Source of the DNA: Flavobacterium aquatile LMG 4008 = ATCC 11947
GTDB taxonomy: Bacteria > Bacteroidota > Bacteroidia > Flavobacteriales > Flavobacteriaceae
Assembly (NCBI RefSeq): GCF_000757385.1
Contig: NZ_JRHH01000003.1
Span: 248,001-312,000, forward strand
Length of the DNA: 64,000 bases
Direction of reading: 5' to 3'
Positions within the stretch are counted from its first letter, which is position 1. Every line of letters starts with the position of its first letter. Positions 54,289-63,193 of the stretch are shown piece by piece. The notes below the pieces were generated by a model. It ran no database searches. It saw only the letters and a list, made by a program, of their open reading frames with translations, and was not told the origin of the DNA. The translations under genes were made by a program, and so were the position numbers.

Positions 54289-55176
54289 ATGAAAAAATAT
54301 ATTTATAGACTTATAAATAAACTTGGTTATAAGATAGAAAACAGGCAACATACTTTAGATAAGGAAATGGTATATTTGTCTAAGTTTAAAATCATTGAAA
54401 ATTCAAACTTGTTATATCGAGCAAGAGTCTATGTGAAAAAGATTGATAGTTTTTATCCAGATTTGAAAATTAAAAACCATTTAAACGGATTTATTTTTTC
54501 GTTTTCCGATGTTTCAATATTTGTCGAAAGTCCTGAAGAAATTTTTATTATAAGTGAAGTTTTTGTTGAATATGATTATAATTTTATTTCAACAGAAAAA
54601 TGTATTGTGATTGATATTGGAGCTAATATAGGAATTTCTTCATTATTCTTTTCAAGATTACCCTTCGTTGATAAAATTTACTCTTTCGAGCCAGTTTCAG
54701 AAACCTATCAACAAGCAAAAAATAATCTTTCTTTAAATGAAAAAATTAATAAAGTTGAGCAATTAAATAATTTTGGGTTGGGTAAAAATAATAGATCAGA
54801 AATATTTATTTTTAATAAAGAAATGAAAGGAAATACTGGAGTTAGAGGTTTGTTAAGTCCAAGTTATGCTGCAAATTCAAATAATTTTATTGAAGTTGAA
54901 GTTTCAATTCGTGATACATCTGAAATTATTACTCAAATAAAAAATGAAAATAAAGTCGAGAAAATTGTAGTCAAAATGGATTGTGAAGGTGCAGAATATG
55001 AAATATTTGAAAATCTAACAAAAAGTGGTGTTTTAAACAATGTTGATATCTTTATGATAGAATGGCATGATAAAGGATCGTCAGTAATTGAGGAAGCTCT
55101 TAAAAAAGCAAATTTTAATTGTTTCTCAAGAAATTTAGGACCTAACTCAGGTATGATTCATGCCTATAAAAATTAA
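54289..55176 (+). CDS. FkbM family methyltransferase, second copy
   Basis: 295-residue SAM-dependent methyltransferase. It has motif I CIVIDIGANIGISSLFFSRL, then IYSFEPVSETYQQAKNNL and IVVKMDCEGAEYEIFENL. It shares the architecture of the protein at 52173 but has a longer N-terminus and diverges strongly in sequence, so the two probably methylate different positions. It is 12 bp after wzt in the same operon. Confidence 0.85.
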   Translation: MKKYIYRLINKLGYKIENRQHTLDKEMVYLSKFKIIENSNLLYRARVYVKKIDSFYPDLKIKNHLNGFIFSFSDVSIFVESPEEIFIISEVFVEYDYNFISTEKCIVIDIGANIGISSLFFSRLPFVDKIYSFEPVSETYQQAKNNLSLNEKINKVEQLNNFGLGKNNRSEIFIFNKEMKGNTGVRGLLSPSYAANSNNFIEVEVSIRDTSEIITQIKNENKVEKIVVKMDCEGAEYEIFENLTKSGVLNNVDIFMIEWHDKGSSVIEEALKKANFNCFSRNLGPNSGMIHAYKN

Positions 55177-55179
55177 TTA

Positions 55180-56172
55180 ATGCATCCAATCGTTTCAATT
55201 GTTATCCCAACATTTAACCGTGAAAAGTTATTGGACGAAACTCTTATTAGTATTAAAAATCAAACCTATACTAATTGGGAATGTATTGTTGTTGATGATC
55301 AATCAACAGATGCTTCTTTGTTATTGTTAAGAAAGTTTGAAAAAGACGATTCAAGATTTAAAATATTTATTCGACCAAATGATAAATTAAAAGGAGCAAA
55401 TTCATGTCGAAATTATGGGATTGAGAAAGTAACTGGTAAATTTTTGATGTTTTTTGATAGTGATGATCTATTGAAAGAAAATTGTTTAGAAAATAGAGTT
55501 ACTGAGTTTAGTAAAAATTCGCAATATGATATGTTGGTTTTTTCAATGGGAATTTTTGATTATGATACAAAACCTCAAATTTACGAGCATCGTAAAATTA
55601 TCAATTTTAATTTAAAATGTACAATAAATAATTTTATTTTTTCCGATACTTTACCTTGGAATGTATGTAGACCAATTTATAAAACTACTTTCATTAAAAA
55701 TAGAATTGAATTTAACGAGAGAATACAAAATTTCCAAGATGATGAATTCCATCTAAGACTATTACATCAACTTAAACCAAATTATTTATCAATCGATTAC
55801 ACAGATTGCTTCTATAGATTTGATGCGGATAGCATAAATAAATACAACAATTTGAAAGGGAAACAAAATCTAGTTGATGCTCTATTCGAATATTACTCGA
55901 CTGTTTTTGTTGTATTAAATGATGAAGTAAAGCATGAAAATAGAATTAAATTAATTGAAAAGTTATTTAATCAAATTCGCGCTTACGTTCAGCAAGAAGT
56001 GAATATTGAATCAGTAAATAAAACAATAAAATTATTTAGTAAAGAAATTAGCTTGAGTAAAAAGGAATATTATTTACTACACTTTATTAAGATTTTAAAC
56101 AAATACTTCTTGAATACTAAAGGTTATTATTTTTTTTCAACAAAAACTAAAAACATATTACTTAATAATTAA
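55180..56172 (+). CDS. Glycosyltransferase, GT2 family
   Basis: 330-residue inverting GT-A transferase. The N-terminus has VIPTFNREKLLDETL and NWECIVVDDQSTD; the metal-binding site is FFDSDDLL near residue 90. The C-terminal 100 residues are lysine- and asparagine-rich without a membrane helix. It is three bases from the preceding methyltransferase gene and is similar in its first 100 residues to the next gene, suggesting duplication. Substrates unknown. Confidence 0.87.
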   Translation: MHPIVSIVIPTFNREKLLDETLISIKNQTYTNWECIVVDDQSTDASLLLLRKFEKDDSRFKIFIRPNDKLKGANSCRNYGIEKVTGKFLMFFDSDDLLKENCLENRVTEFSKNSQYDMLVFSMGIFDYDTKPQIYEHRKIINFNLKCTINNFIFSDTLPWNVCRPIYKTTFIKNRIEFNERIQNFQDDEFHLRLLHQLKPNYLSIDYTDCFYRFDADSINKYNNLKGKQNLVDALFEYYSTVFVVLNDEVKHENRIKLIEKLFNQIRAYVQQEVNIESVNKTIKLFSKEISLSKKEYYLLHFIKILNKYFLNTKGYYFFSTKTKNILLNN

Positions 56173-56181
56173 TTACTTAGT

Positions 56182-57129
56182 ATGATTAATCCATTAATCT
56201 CAATAATAATTCCTACCTACAATCGCGCACTAATTATTGGTGACACTATTGCAAGCATAATGGCACAATCTTATATCAATTGGGAGTGTATTATTGTTGA
56301 TGATGGAAGTACCGATAACACTGAAGAAATTATTGCTTCTTATTCTAAAAATAATCCTTCAATTTTCTATTATAAAAGGCCGAGCACCTTTCCAAAAGGG
56401 CCAAACTCATGCCGAAATTTTGGTTTTTCTAAATCCAAAGGAAGCATCATAAATTGGTTTGATAGTGATGATTTATATATACCCGATGCTTTTCAAACAA
56501 TGGTAGCAAGATTTTCAGATGATGTTGATGTAGTTGTTGCAAAACTTGAAATTGTAGATTTATTGACAAAAAGAAAAATTAGAGAGAATATCATTGAGTC
56601 CAATCAAATTATAGAAGATTATTTTACAGGAAGAATTTCTTACTATGTATCTGGTCCATTTTGGAACAGATTGTTTCTTGAAAAACAGGATTTACTTTTT
56701 GATGAAAAACTACGAAATCTTGACGATTGGGATTTTAATATGCGAATGGTATTGCAAAATCCTAAAATCGTTTATCTTGATAAAGCACTAATACAATACC
56801 AATTTCATGAAAATTCACTTTCTCAAGAAATTAGGAAATTTAATTTTGAAGAAATTCAATCTGAGATTTATGCTAGAGAAAAAATGCTGAATATATTATC
56901 GAGTAACAGTAATTTCAATAAATCTATGGTTACTTTATTTTATCGTAATCGATGTAAGTACTTTTTGAAAGAAGCTTTACTCCAAAAACATCCAAAAAAA
57001 TACTATTTGTTATTAAAAACTGTAAATTTACAATTCAAAAATTTACAATTCAAAGATGCTTTAAAAACTGTTTTTGGATTTACTTTTTTTAGTGTTTTCA
57101 ACAAAGGATATAAATTAATCAAGCCATGA
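56182..57129 (+). CDS. Glycosyltransferase, GT2 family
   Basis: 315-residue GT-A transferase. It has IIPTYNRALIIGDTI, NWECIIVDDGSTDNTEE, the shared segment KGPNSCRNFGFSKSKG and the metal site WFDSDDLY. The close match to the upstream protein in these blocks marks the two as paralogues. Its last four bases overlap the next gene (ATGA-type coupling at 57126). Confidence 0.88.
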   Translation: MINPLISIIIPTYNRALIIGDTIASIMAQSYINWECIIVDDGSTDNTEEIIASYSKNNPSIFYYKRPSTFPKGPNSCRNFGFSKSKGSIINWFDSDDLYIPDAFQTMVARFSDDVDVVVAKLEIVDLLTKRKIRENIIESNQIIEDYFTGRISYYVSGPFWNRLFLEKQDLLFDEKLRNLDDWDFNMRMVLQNPKIVYLDKALIQYQFHENSLSQEIRKFNFEEIQSEIYAREKMLNILSSNSNFNKSMVTLFYRNRCKYFLKEALLQKHPKKYYLLLKTVNLQFKNLQFKDALKTVFGFTFFSVFNKGYKLIKP

Positions 57130-58256
57130 AAATTTTATTTATTTCAATGCCATCCATTCATGCCATTCGCTGGATGGAGAACTTGAAAAACACAAATAAT
57201 GAATTGTTTTGGTTTGATGTTACCAACAAAGGTACAATTGATTCGCTACAAAACATTACTCAATTTGTGGATTGGAAACAAAGAAAGTTACCCACTTTTA
57301 AAGGTGAATATAAATTTTCTAAAAAGTTTCCAGATACTTACGCTAAAATCAAGCATCTCTTTGAGGTTACAGAAAACGAATATCTAGAAAAAATAATCAA
57401 CGAAATTCAACCCGATGTAATTCATAGTTTCGAAATGCAATCTTGTTCGTATCCAATAGTAAAAGCAATGAATAAGTTTCCAAACCTAAAATGGATGTAT
57501 TCTTGCTGGGGAAATGATTTGTTTTATTTCAAAAATTTTAAAAGCCATTTGCAGAAAATTAAAGCTGTTTTAAAAAGAGTTGATTACCTTCACACCGATT
57601 GTGAAAGAGATTATAGTCTAGCAAAAGAACTTGAATTTAAAGGCAAACATATAGGAGTAATTCCTGGAGGAAGTGGTTACGATTTAAAAGAATTAGAACA
57701 ATATAAAACGCCAGTTCTAGATAGAAATATCATTTTAATTAAAGGCTATCAGCATATTTTTGGCAGAGCTTTAAACGTAATTAAAGCATTAGAAAATAGT
57801 TTAGAACATCTTGCCAATTTTGAAGTTGTAGTTTTTGGTGCGCATCAAGAAGTCATCGATTATATAAAAGAGAAAAATTTGCCATTTAATATTTTTCATA
57901 GAACTGAGTTGTCGCAATTAGAGTTAATTAAGTTGATGGGAAAATCAATGATCTACATTGGAAACAATATTTCAGACGGAATGCCCAATACGTTACTAGA
58001 GGCAATGATCATGAATGCTTTTCCAATCCAATCCAATCCGGGAAATGCAACTGCTGAAATTATTGAACGCGAAAAGAATGGTTTATTGATAAACGATCCT
58101 AATGATATAAAAAATATTGAAAGTTTAATAGTAGCAGCAATAAACGACAAAAGTCGAATTGCTCAAGCGGCCATAATCAATACAGAAATTGCTAAGCAGC
58201 GATTAGACTACACTAAAATTCAACCAAAAATTGTAGATTTATACAATCATTTATAG
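57126..58256 (+). CDS. Glycosyltransferase, GT4-like
   Basis: 376-residue GT-B fold transferase. N-terminal ILFISMPSIHAIRWMENL; the middle has DVIHSFEMQSCSYPIVKAM; the donor site has IYIGNNISDGMPNTLLEAMIMNAFPIQSNPGNATAEII with E-x7-type spacing of acidic residues. It is coupled to the GT2 gene upstream and lies 3 bp from the next gene. Donor and acceptor unknown. Confidence 0.82.
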   Translation: MKILFISMPSIHAIRWMENLKNTNNELFWFDVTNKGTIDSLQNITQFVDWKQRKLPTFKGEYKFSKKFPDTYAKIKHLFEVTENEYLEKIINEIQPDVIHSFEMQSCSYPIVKAMNKFPNLKWMYSCWGNDLFYFKNFKSHLQKIKAVLKRVDYLHTDCERDYSLAKELEFKGKHIGVIPGGSGYDLKELEQYKTPVLDRNIILIKGYQHIFGRALNVIKALENSLEHLANFEVVVFGAHQEVIDYIKEKNLPFNIFHRTELSQLELIKLMGKSMIYIGNNISDGMPNTLLEAMIMNAFPIQSNPGNATAEIIEREKNGLLINDPNDIKNIESLIVAAINDKSRIAQAAIINTEIAKQRLDYTKIQPKIVDLYNHL

Positions 58257-58259
58257 CAA

Positions 58260-59276
58260 ATGCGAATAGGTAACAATCCACTTAAAGACCAATTTATAGA
58301 AAAATCTGATCATTTACATCAGATTATAATTCCTGTTTTTATACCTCATTTTGATGGTTATTTTAAGGACAGCTTTGCTATTTTAAAATTGTGTTTGCAA
58401 TCGGTTTTCAATACGGTTCACAATAAAACCTTTATAACAATTGTAAATAACGGAAGTTGCTCTGAAATTAAAAATTACATAGACGAACTTCATAATGACA
58501 AAAAAATTCATGAAGTAATTCATACTGAAAATATAGGAAAACTTAATGCTATTCTAAAAGGATTAGCTGGAAACAATATCGAACTAGTAACGATTTCCGA
58601 TTCGGATGTTATGTTTCTACAAGGTTGGCAAAAGGAAACAATAACAATTTTTAATGAGATTCCAAAAGTAGGTGTAGTCGGAATTGTTCCGCAATTTAAC
58701 ATGCACAAAGTCAATTCGTCCAACTTGCTTTTTGATACTTTTTTTTCGTCCAAAGTCAAATTTATTCCTGTAAAAAACAAGCAAGCACTGATTTCTTTTT
58801 ATGATAGCATTGGTTGGAAACACGACTATAATCCAAATTATTTAGACTATATTTTAGGAATGGAAGTTACCAAAAACTTAAAAGTGGTTGTTGGTTCGGG
58901 TCATTTTGTTGCAACTTACAAAAAGGATATTTTTAGTGAAATTTTAAGTAACATTCCTTATAAAATGGGCGGAACTAGCGAACATTATTTAGATGATTTA
59001 CCACTTAAAAAAGATTATTGGCGAGTTACCACAAATGATAATTTTGCCTATCATTTAGGAAATACACTTGAAGAATGGATGATTTTAGATTCAAATAAAA
59101 TAGAAAATTCTTCACAAATTGAAGTGCCAAATGGTTTTCAAACAAATTCAAAATTCAGTAGTTTTAGTTACATAATCAAAAATAAAGTTTTTAAGAAACT
59201 GGTTTTAAATTCCTTCTGTTTGAAGTATTTTTACCAATGGAAGAAATTACCAAAATCGATGACAAAAAACTATTAA
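58260..59276 (+). CDS. GT2-like glycosyltransferase
   Basis: 338-residue protein with a GT-A type nucleotide-sugar domain: QIIIPVFIPHFDGYF, FITIVNNGSCSEIK, IGKLNAILKGLAG and the DSD metal motif in VTISDSDVMFLQGW. It lacks the usual canonical N-terminal PTYNR motif and has a longer middle part (about 150-260). Position in the run of transferase genes supports the call. Substrates unknown. Confidence 0.75.
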   Translation: MRIGNNPLKDQFIEKSDHLHQIIIPVFIPHFDGYFKDSFAILKLCLQSVFNTVHNKTFITIVNNGSCSEIKNYIDELHNDKKIHEVIHTENIGKLNAILKGLAGNNIELVTISDSDVMFLQGWQKETITIFNEIPKVGVVGIVPQFNMHKVNSSNLLFDTFFSSKVKFIPVKNKQALISFYDSIGWKHDYNPNYLDYILGMEVTKNLKVVVGSGHFVATYKKDIFSEILSNIPYKMGGTSEHYLDDLPLKKDYWRVTTNDNFAYHLGNTLEEWMILDSNKIENSSQIEVPNGFQTNSKFSSFSYIIKNKVFKKLVLNSFCLKYFYQWKKLPKSMTKNY

Positions 59277-59277
59277 G

Positions 59278-60198
59278 ATGGAAGATAGAAAGGTACAGTT
59301 TTCGATTTTAATAACCACCAAAAACAGACTACAAGATTTAATTTTTACATTAGATAAGATCAATTATTTGTTAGAAAGAGAAGATGTAGAATGCAGTATT
59401 TGTGACGATGGTTCTACAGATGGAACATTTGATTTTATCAAAGAAAATTATCCGAAAATTATAGTTTTTAGAAACGAAATTTCAAAAGGTTTAATTTTTA
59501 GTAGAAATCTGTTATTAGGTAAAACTACTGCAAAATATGCCATTTCACTAGATGATGATGCTCATTTTTTATCAGATAATCCATTAGAAGAAATAGAGAA
59601 TTATTTCATATCAAATTCAAATTGTGGTGTAGTCAGTTTCAGAATTTTTTGGGGTAAAAATTCACCTTCTTCAACAGATACAGTAGAGCAACCTGCTCGA
59701 GTTAAAGGATTTGTAGGTTGTGGTCATGCCTGGAAAATGGAATCATGGAAATCAATTCCAAATTATCCTGATTGGTTTATTTTTTATGGCGAAGAAGATT
59801 TTGCAGGTTACCAATTATTTAAAAAAAATATTGAAATTCATTATTTGCCCTCTGTTTTAGTGCATCACCGAGTTGATGTTTTTGCTAGAAAAAAAAATCA
59901 AGATTATCAACTTCGATTAAGAAGAAGTTTTCGATCGGGTTGGTATTTGTATTTTATGTTTTATCCGTTTTCGGTTATTCCTAAAAAGCTGCTTTATACC
60001 TTATGGATTCAAATAAAAACAAAAACTTTCAAAGGCGATTTTAAGGCAACAATCGGAATTATTCAAGCACTATTTGATGTTATTCTTAATTTTCCTAAAT
60101 TGCTGAAGCAAAGTAACCGATTGACAAATAATGAATATCAAGCGTTATTAAAATTACCGCCAACACAACTTTATTGGAAACCCGAAAATGAAAAATAA
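59278..60198 (+). CDS. Glycosyltransferase, GT2 family
   Basis: 306-residue GT-A transferase. It has SILITTKNRLQDLIFTL, CSICDDGSTDGTFDFI, the metal site ISLDDDAHFL and a C-terminal catalytic segment FYGEEDFAGYQLF and VLVHHRVDVF resembling rhamnosyl-type transferases. Its final 11 bases overlap the start of the cytidylyltransferase gene. Confidence 0.86.
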   Translation: MEDRKVQFSILITTKNRLQDLIFTLDKINYLLEREDVECSICDDGSTDGTFDFIKENYPKIIVFRNEISKGLIFSRNLLLGKTTAKYAISLDDDAHFLSDNPLEEIENYFISNSNCGVVSFRIFWGKNSPSSTDTVEQPARVKGFVGCGHAWKMESWKSIPNYPDWFIFYGEEDFAGYQLFKKNIEIHYLPSVLVHHRVDVFARKKNQDYQLRLRRSFRSGWYLYFMFYPFSVIPKKLLYTLWIQIKTKTFKGDFKATIGIIQALFDVILNFPKLLKQSNRLTNNEYQALLKLPPTQLYWKPENEK

Positions 60199-60856
60199 AA
60201 CAATAGCAATAATTCCGGCTCGTGGCGGATCGAAACGTTTGCCTAATAAAAATAGTCTTTTGTTAGGGAATTATCCATTGTTGGTGCACAGTATTTTATT
60301 TGCTCAAGCCAATAACGAAATTATTGATGAAATTTATGTTTCTACCGATGATGAAAAAATCAAAGAAATTGCATTACAATTTGGAGCAAAAGTTATAGAT
60401 AGACCAGAAGCAATTTCGGGCGATTTAGAACCAACAATTACAACATTACAACACGTTTTACAATCAATAAATGAAGTCGAAAATGTAGTTTTATTACAAC
60501 CAACCAATCCGTTGCGACCACAAAATCTATTGAAGCAATGTTTTGAAAAATTTGTAGACAGCAATTCGGATAGTTTGTTTACAGTTTCACGAAATCATCA
60601 TAAATTAGGGAAAATTAGCAACGATAAATTTGTTCCGTTCAATTATGAAATTGGCCAGCGAAGTCAAGATTTAGAACCACTTTATTTTGAAAACGGATTA
60701 CTTTATATTACTAAATCAAAAGCAATTCTTGACAATAAAATAATTACCGAAAATGCGTTTCCTTACCTAGTAAATCATATTTTTGCCAATGTTGATATTG
60801 ATACGCAAGACGATTTTAATTATGCGGAGTATCTTTTATTGAAGATGGGAGTTTGA
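60188..60856 (+). CDS. neuA: CMP-nonulosonic acid (sialic-acid-type) synthetase
   Basis: Acylneuraminate cytidylyltransferase family, 222 residues. CTP-binding IIPARGGSKRLPNKN is at residues 8-22, followed by YVSTDDEKIKEIA, LLQPTNPLRP and FENGLLYITK, with the metal-binding DIDTQDDF near the end. It activates Neu5Ac, legionaminic or a related acid with CMP. The final codons (KMGV and TGA) are read from the first units of a GGAAGAT/GGGAGTT heptamer array, so the natural C-terminus has been replaced or trimmed. Confidence 0.85.
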   Translation: MKNKTIAIIPARGGSKRLPNKNSLLLGNYPLLVHSILFAQANNEIIDEIYVSTDDEKIKEIALQFGAKVIDRPEAISGDLEPTITTLQHVLQSINEVENVVLLQPTNPLRPQNLLKQCFEKFVDSNSDSLFTVSRNHHKLGKISNDKFVPFNYEIGQRSQDLEPLYFENGLLYITKSKAILDNKIITENAFPYLVNHIFANVDIDTQDDFNYAEYLLLKMGV

Positions 60857-60882
60857 AGATGGGAGTTTGAAGATGGAAGATG
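60842..60882. repeat. GGAAGAT/GGGAGTT heptamer array running out of neuA
   Basis: Units GAAGATG-GGAGTTT are repeated twice, then GAAGATG units follow. The neuA stop codon at 60854-60856 is inside the array. It is the same family as 25281-25455. Confidence 0.8.
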
Positions 60883-60922
60883 GAAGAAGAGATGTGGTGA
60901 AGATGCGATTGGTGCTTCTAAG

Positions 60923-60990
60923 TTCTCGATACATTTTTTATAAAATAGCTTGGTCGCTATTTTATAAAAAACACTCGAAGTGACGGTTGT
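60923..60990. repeat. Dispersed element, family 2, copy 2, with central terminator hairpin
   Basis: The ends TTCTCGAT and CACTCGAAGTGACGGTTGT match copy 1 at 25465-25552 (17 of 19 in the right end). The centre is a perfect 16-bp stem, arms 60934-60949 and 60956-60971 with loop TTGGTC, flanked by T and A runs, able to terminate transcription in both directions. Confidence 0.75.
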
Positions 60991-61004
60991 TAAGTGTTAA
61001 GTAG

Positions 61005-61091
61005 ATGGGAGATGGAAGTTTGAAGATGGGAGATGGGAGATGGGAGATGGGAGATCAAAGAGTGAATAGTGATTAGTGATTAGTGATTAGT
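61005..61091. repeat. GGGAGAT and AGTGATT heptamer arrays, adjoining
   Basis: About seven GGGAGAT/GGAAGTT-type units (61005-61057) are followed, after nine bases, by three or four AGTGATT units (61066-61091). Both heptamer families meet here, 20 bp before neuB. Confidence 0.8.
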
Positions 61092-61110
61092 ATTTTTTTA
61101 AATTGAAGTT

Positions 61111-62151
61111 ATGAACCCGTATATAGAAATTGTAGGAAGAAAAATTGGACCGGATTTTCCACCTTTAGTTATTGCCGAAATTGGTATTAATCATGAAGGT
61201 TCTTTGGCTGTTGCCAAGCAAATGGTTGATGCTGCAAAACGTGCTGGAGTTGAGGTTGTAAAACATCAAACCCATATTGTTGAAGACGAAATGAGTGGTG
61301 CTGCCAAGAAAGTAATTCCAGGCAATGCTGATGTTTCTATTTATGAAATTATGGAACGTTGTTCTCTTAGCGAAGCCGACGAATTAGAGCTAAAAAACTA
61401 CGTAGAAAGTAACGGAATGATTTTTATTTCTACGCCTTTTTCTCGTGCTGCAGCCGAACGATTACGAAAATTTGATATTCCTGCGTACAAAATTGGTTCG
61501 GGAGAATGCAATAATTATCCGCTTTTGGAACACATCTGTTCTTTTGGAAAACCTGTAATTTTAAGCACTGGAATGAATACGATTGAAAGTGTAAGAAAGG
61601 CGGTTGCCATTTTTGATAAACACCGCATTCCCGTAGCTTTGTTGCACACTACCAATTTGTACCCAACGCCAATTCATTTGGTGCGCTTTGGCGCCATGAC
61701 CCAGTTACACGAAGCTTTTCCTGATAAAGTTTTTGGATTATCTGATCACACTTTGAATAACAATGCTTGTCTTGGTGCTGTTGCTCTGGGTGCGAGTATT
61801 TTGGAACGTCATTTTACCGATCATATGCAACGAACTGGTCCAGATATTGTGTGCAGTATGGACGAAAAAACTACAGCAGAATTGATTGTATCTTCTAATG
61901 AAATGTGGCAAATGCGTGGCGGAACGAAAGAACCAGCCAAAGAAGAACAAGTTACTATAGATTTTGCTTTTGCGACTGTTTGCAGTATTGCCAAAATCGA
62001 GAAAGGCGAGAAATTTACTAAAGAAAACATTTGGGTAAAACGCCCAGGGACAGGAAAAATTTTAGCCGAACATTTTAATGATTTACTTGGGAAAGTGGCA
62101 ACGAGAACTATTAAACATGACGAACAATTAGATTTTAATGACTTTAGCTAA
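61111..62151 (+). CDS. neuB: Nonulosonic (sialic-type) acid synthase
   Basis: Condenses phosphoenolpyruvate with a ManNAc-type sugar, 346 residues. The TIM barrel has [20 protein letters not shown], the segments [19 protein letters not shown] and [30 protein letters not shown] and [19 protein letters not shown]; the C-terminal antifreeze-like SAF domain covers about 285-346. The [12 protein letters not shown] block resembles, from memory, the Campylobacter NeuB1 type that makes Neu5Ac rather than the legionaminic or pseudaminic enzymes. It overlaps the acyltransferase gene by 14 bp. Confidence 0.9.
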   Translation: MNPYIEIVGRKIGPDFPPLVIAEIGINHEGSLAVAKQMVDAAKRAGVEVVKHQTHIVEDEMSGAAKKVIPGNADVSIYEIMERCSLSEADELELKNYVESNGMIFISTPFSRAAAERLRKFDIPAYKIGSGECNNYPLLEHICSFGKPVILSTGMNTIESVRKAVAIFDKHRIPVALLHTTNLYPTPIHLVRFGAMTQLHEAFPDKVFGLSDHTLNNNACLGAVALGASILERHFTDHMQRTGPDIVCSMDEKTTAELIVSSNEMWQMRGGTKEPAKEEQVTIDFAFATVCSIAKIEKGEKFTKENIWVKRPGTGKILAEHFNDLLGKVATRTIKHDEQLDFNDFS

Positions 62152-63193
62152 TAATAGACTTCGTGAATTAGATTTTTTAAGAGGAATTGCAATATTGCTT
62201 GTTTTTTTTAGGCATAAATATTTGATTTCCTATTTAGCTAAAATGGGTTGGATTGGTGTAGACTTATTTTTTGTTTTGAGTGGGTTTTTGGTTTCAAATT
62301 TGTTATTTAAAGAATACATAAAATTTGGCAATATAAAACCAAGCTTATTCTTAATTAGACGTGGTTTTAAAATTTATCCAATTTATTATATTTCTTATTT
62401 AATTTATCTTTACTACAAACTACCACTTGAAAAGGGACAATTAAAACTTGTACTAGCTGATTTAATTTTTTTACAAAATTATATTGTTGGTTTTGGCTTT
62501 GCTTATGTTTCTAGTTGGTCGTTAGCTATTGAAGAACATTTTTACCTTCTTCTAGTATTTATTTTATATTTTATTTATAATAGGAATGTTAAAATCGGTT
62601 TGTCAAAAATCATTTATGTCATTTTAATTTCTACACTTATACTACGAATTTTTACAAATTATAGTGTTGATAATGATGTGTTTAAATATACAATGACTCA
62701 TTTAAGAATAGATTCTTTATTTGCGGGTGTATTAATAGCCTATTGGTGTAACTTTAAATTTAGTGCATTACAGAAATTTTATGATACTCACAGATTGAAG
62801 CTTTACGTAATAGCATTTTTAGTTTTATTGGTGACACCATTTTATGATTTTTCTGATTCATATTGGGTACGAACTTTTGGTTTCTCTTTCCTATATATTG
62901 CATTCGGAATTATCTTAGTTTCATTTTTATTGTCTAAAAATATAAATAAATTGTTGAATACTTTTTTCAGCGCTCCATTGGTAGATTTAATTAGTAAAAT
63001 AGGCTACTGTTCTTATTCTATCTATATTATTCATATTCTGGTTTTAAAAACAGTTATTTTTGATATTAATTATTATTTACTCTTATTTTTGCAGTTAGCC
63101 ATAACTATTTTGATTGGTTTTTTTATGACTTACTACATCGAGAAATATTTTTTGCAGTTGCGAGATAAATATTATCCAAAACGAAGTTTCTAA
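62138..63193 (+). CDS. Acyltransferase 3 family membrane protein (OafA/YrhL type)
   Basis: 351-residue integral membrane acyltransferase with about 10 helices. The N-terminal [18 protein letters not shown] carries the family Arg and His, and [18 protein letters not shown] and [15 protein letters not shown] are further signatures. It probably O-acetylates a sugar, using acetyl-CoA across the membrane. It overlaps neuB by 14 bp and shares one base with the neuC start, so it is tightly coupled to nonulosonate synthesis; acetylation of that sugar is a reasonable inference. Confidence 0.88.
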   Translation: MTLANNRLRELDFLRGIAILLVFFRHKYLISYLAKMGWIGVDLFFVLSGFLVSNLLFKEYIKFGNIKPSLFLIRRGFKIYPIYYISYLIYLYYKLPLEKGQLKLVLADLIFLQNYIVGFGFAYVSSWSLAIEEHFYLLLVFILYFIYNRNVKIGLSKIIYVILISTLILRIFTNYSVDNDVFKYTMTHLRIDSLFAGVLIAYWCNFKFSALQKFYDTHRLKLYVIAFLVLLVTPFYDFSDSYWVRTFGFSFLYIAFGIILVSFLLSKNINKLLNTFFSAPLVDLISKIGYCSYSIYIIHILVLKTVIFDINYYLLLFLQLAITILIGFFMTYYIEKYFLQLRDKYYPKRSF

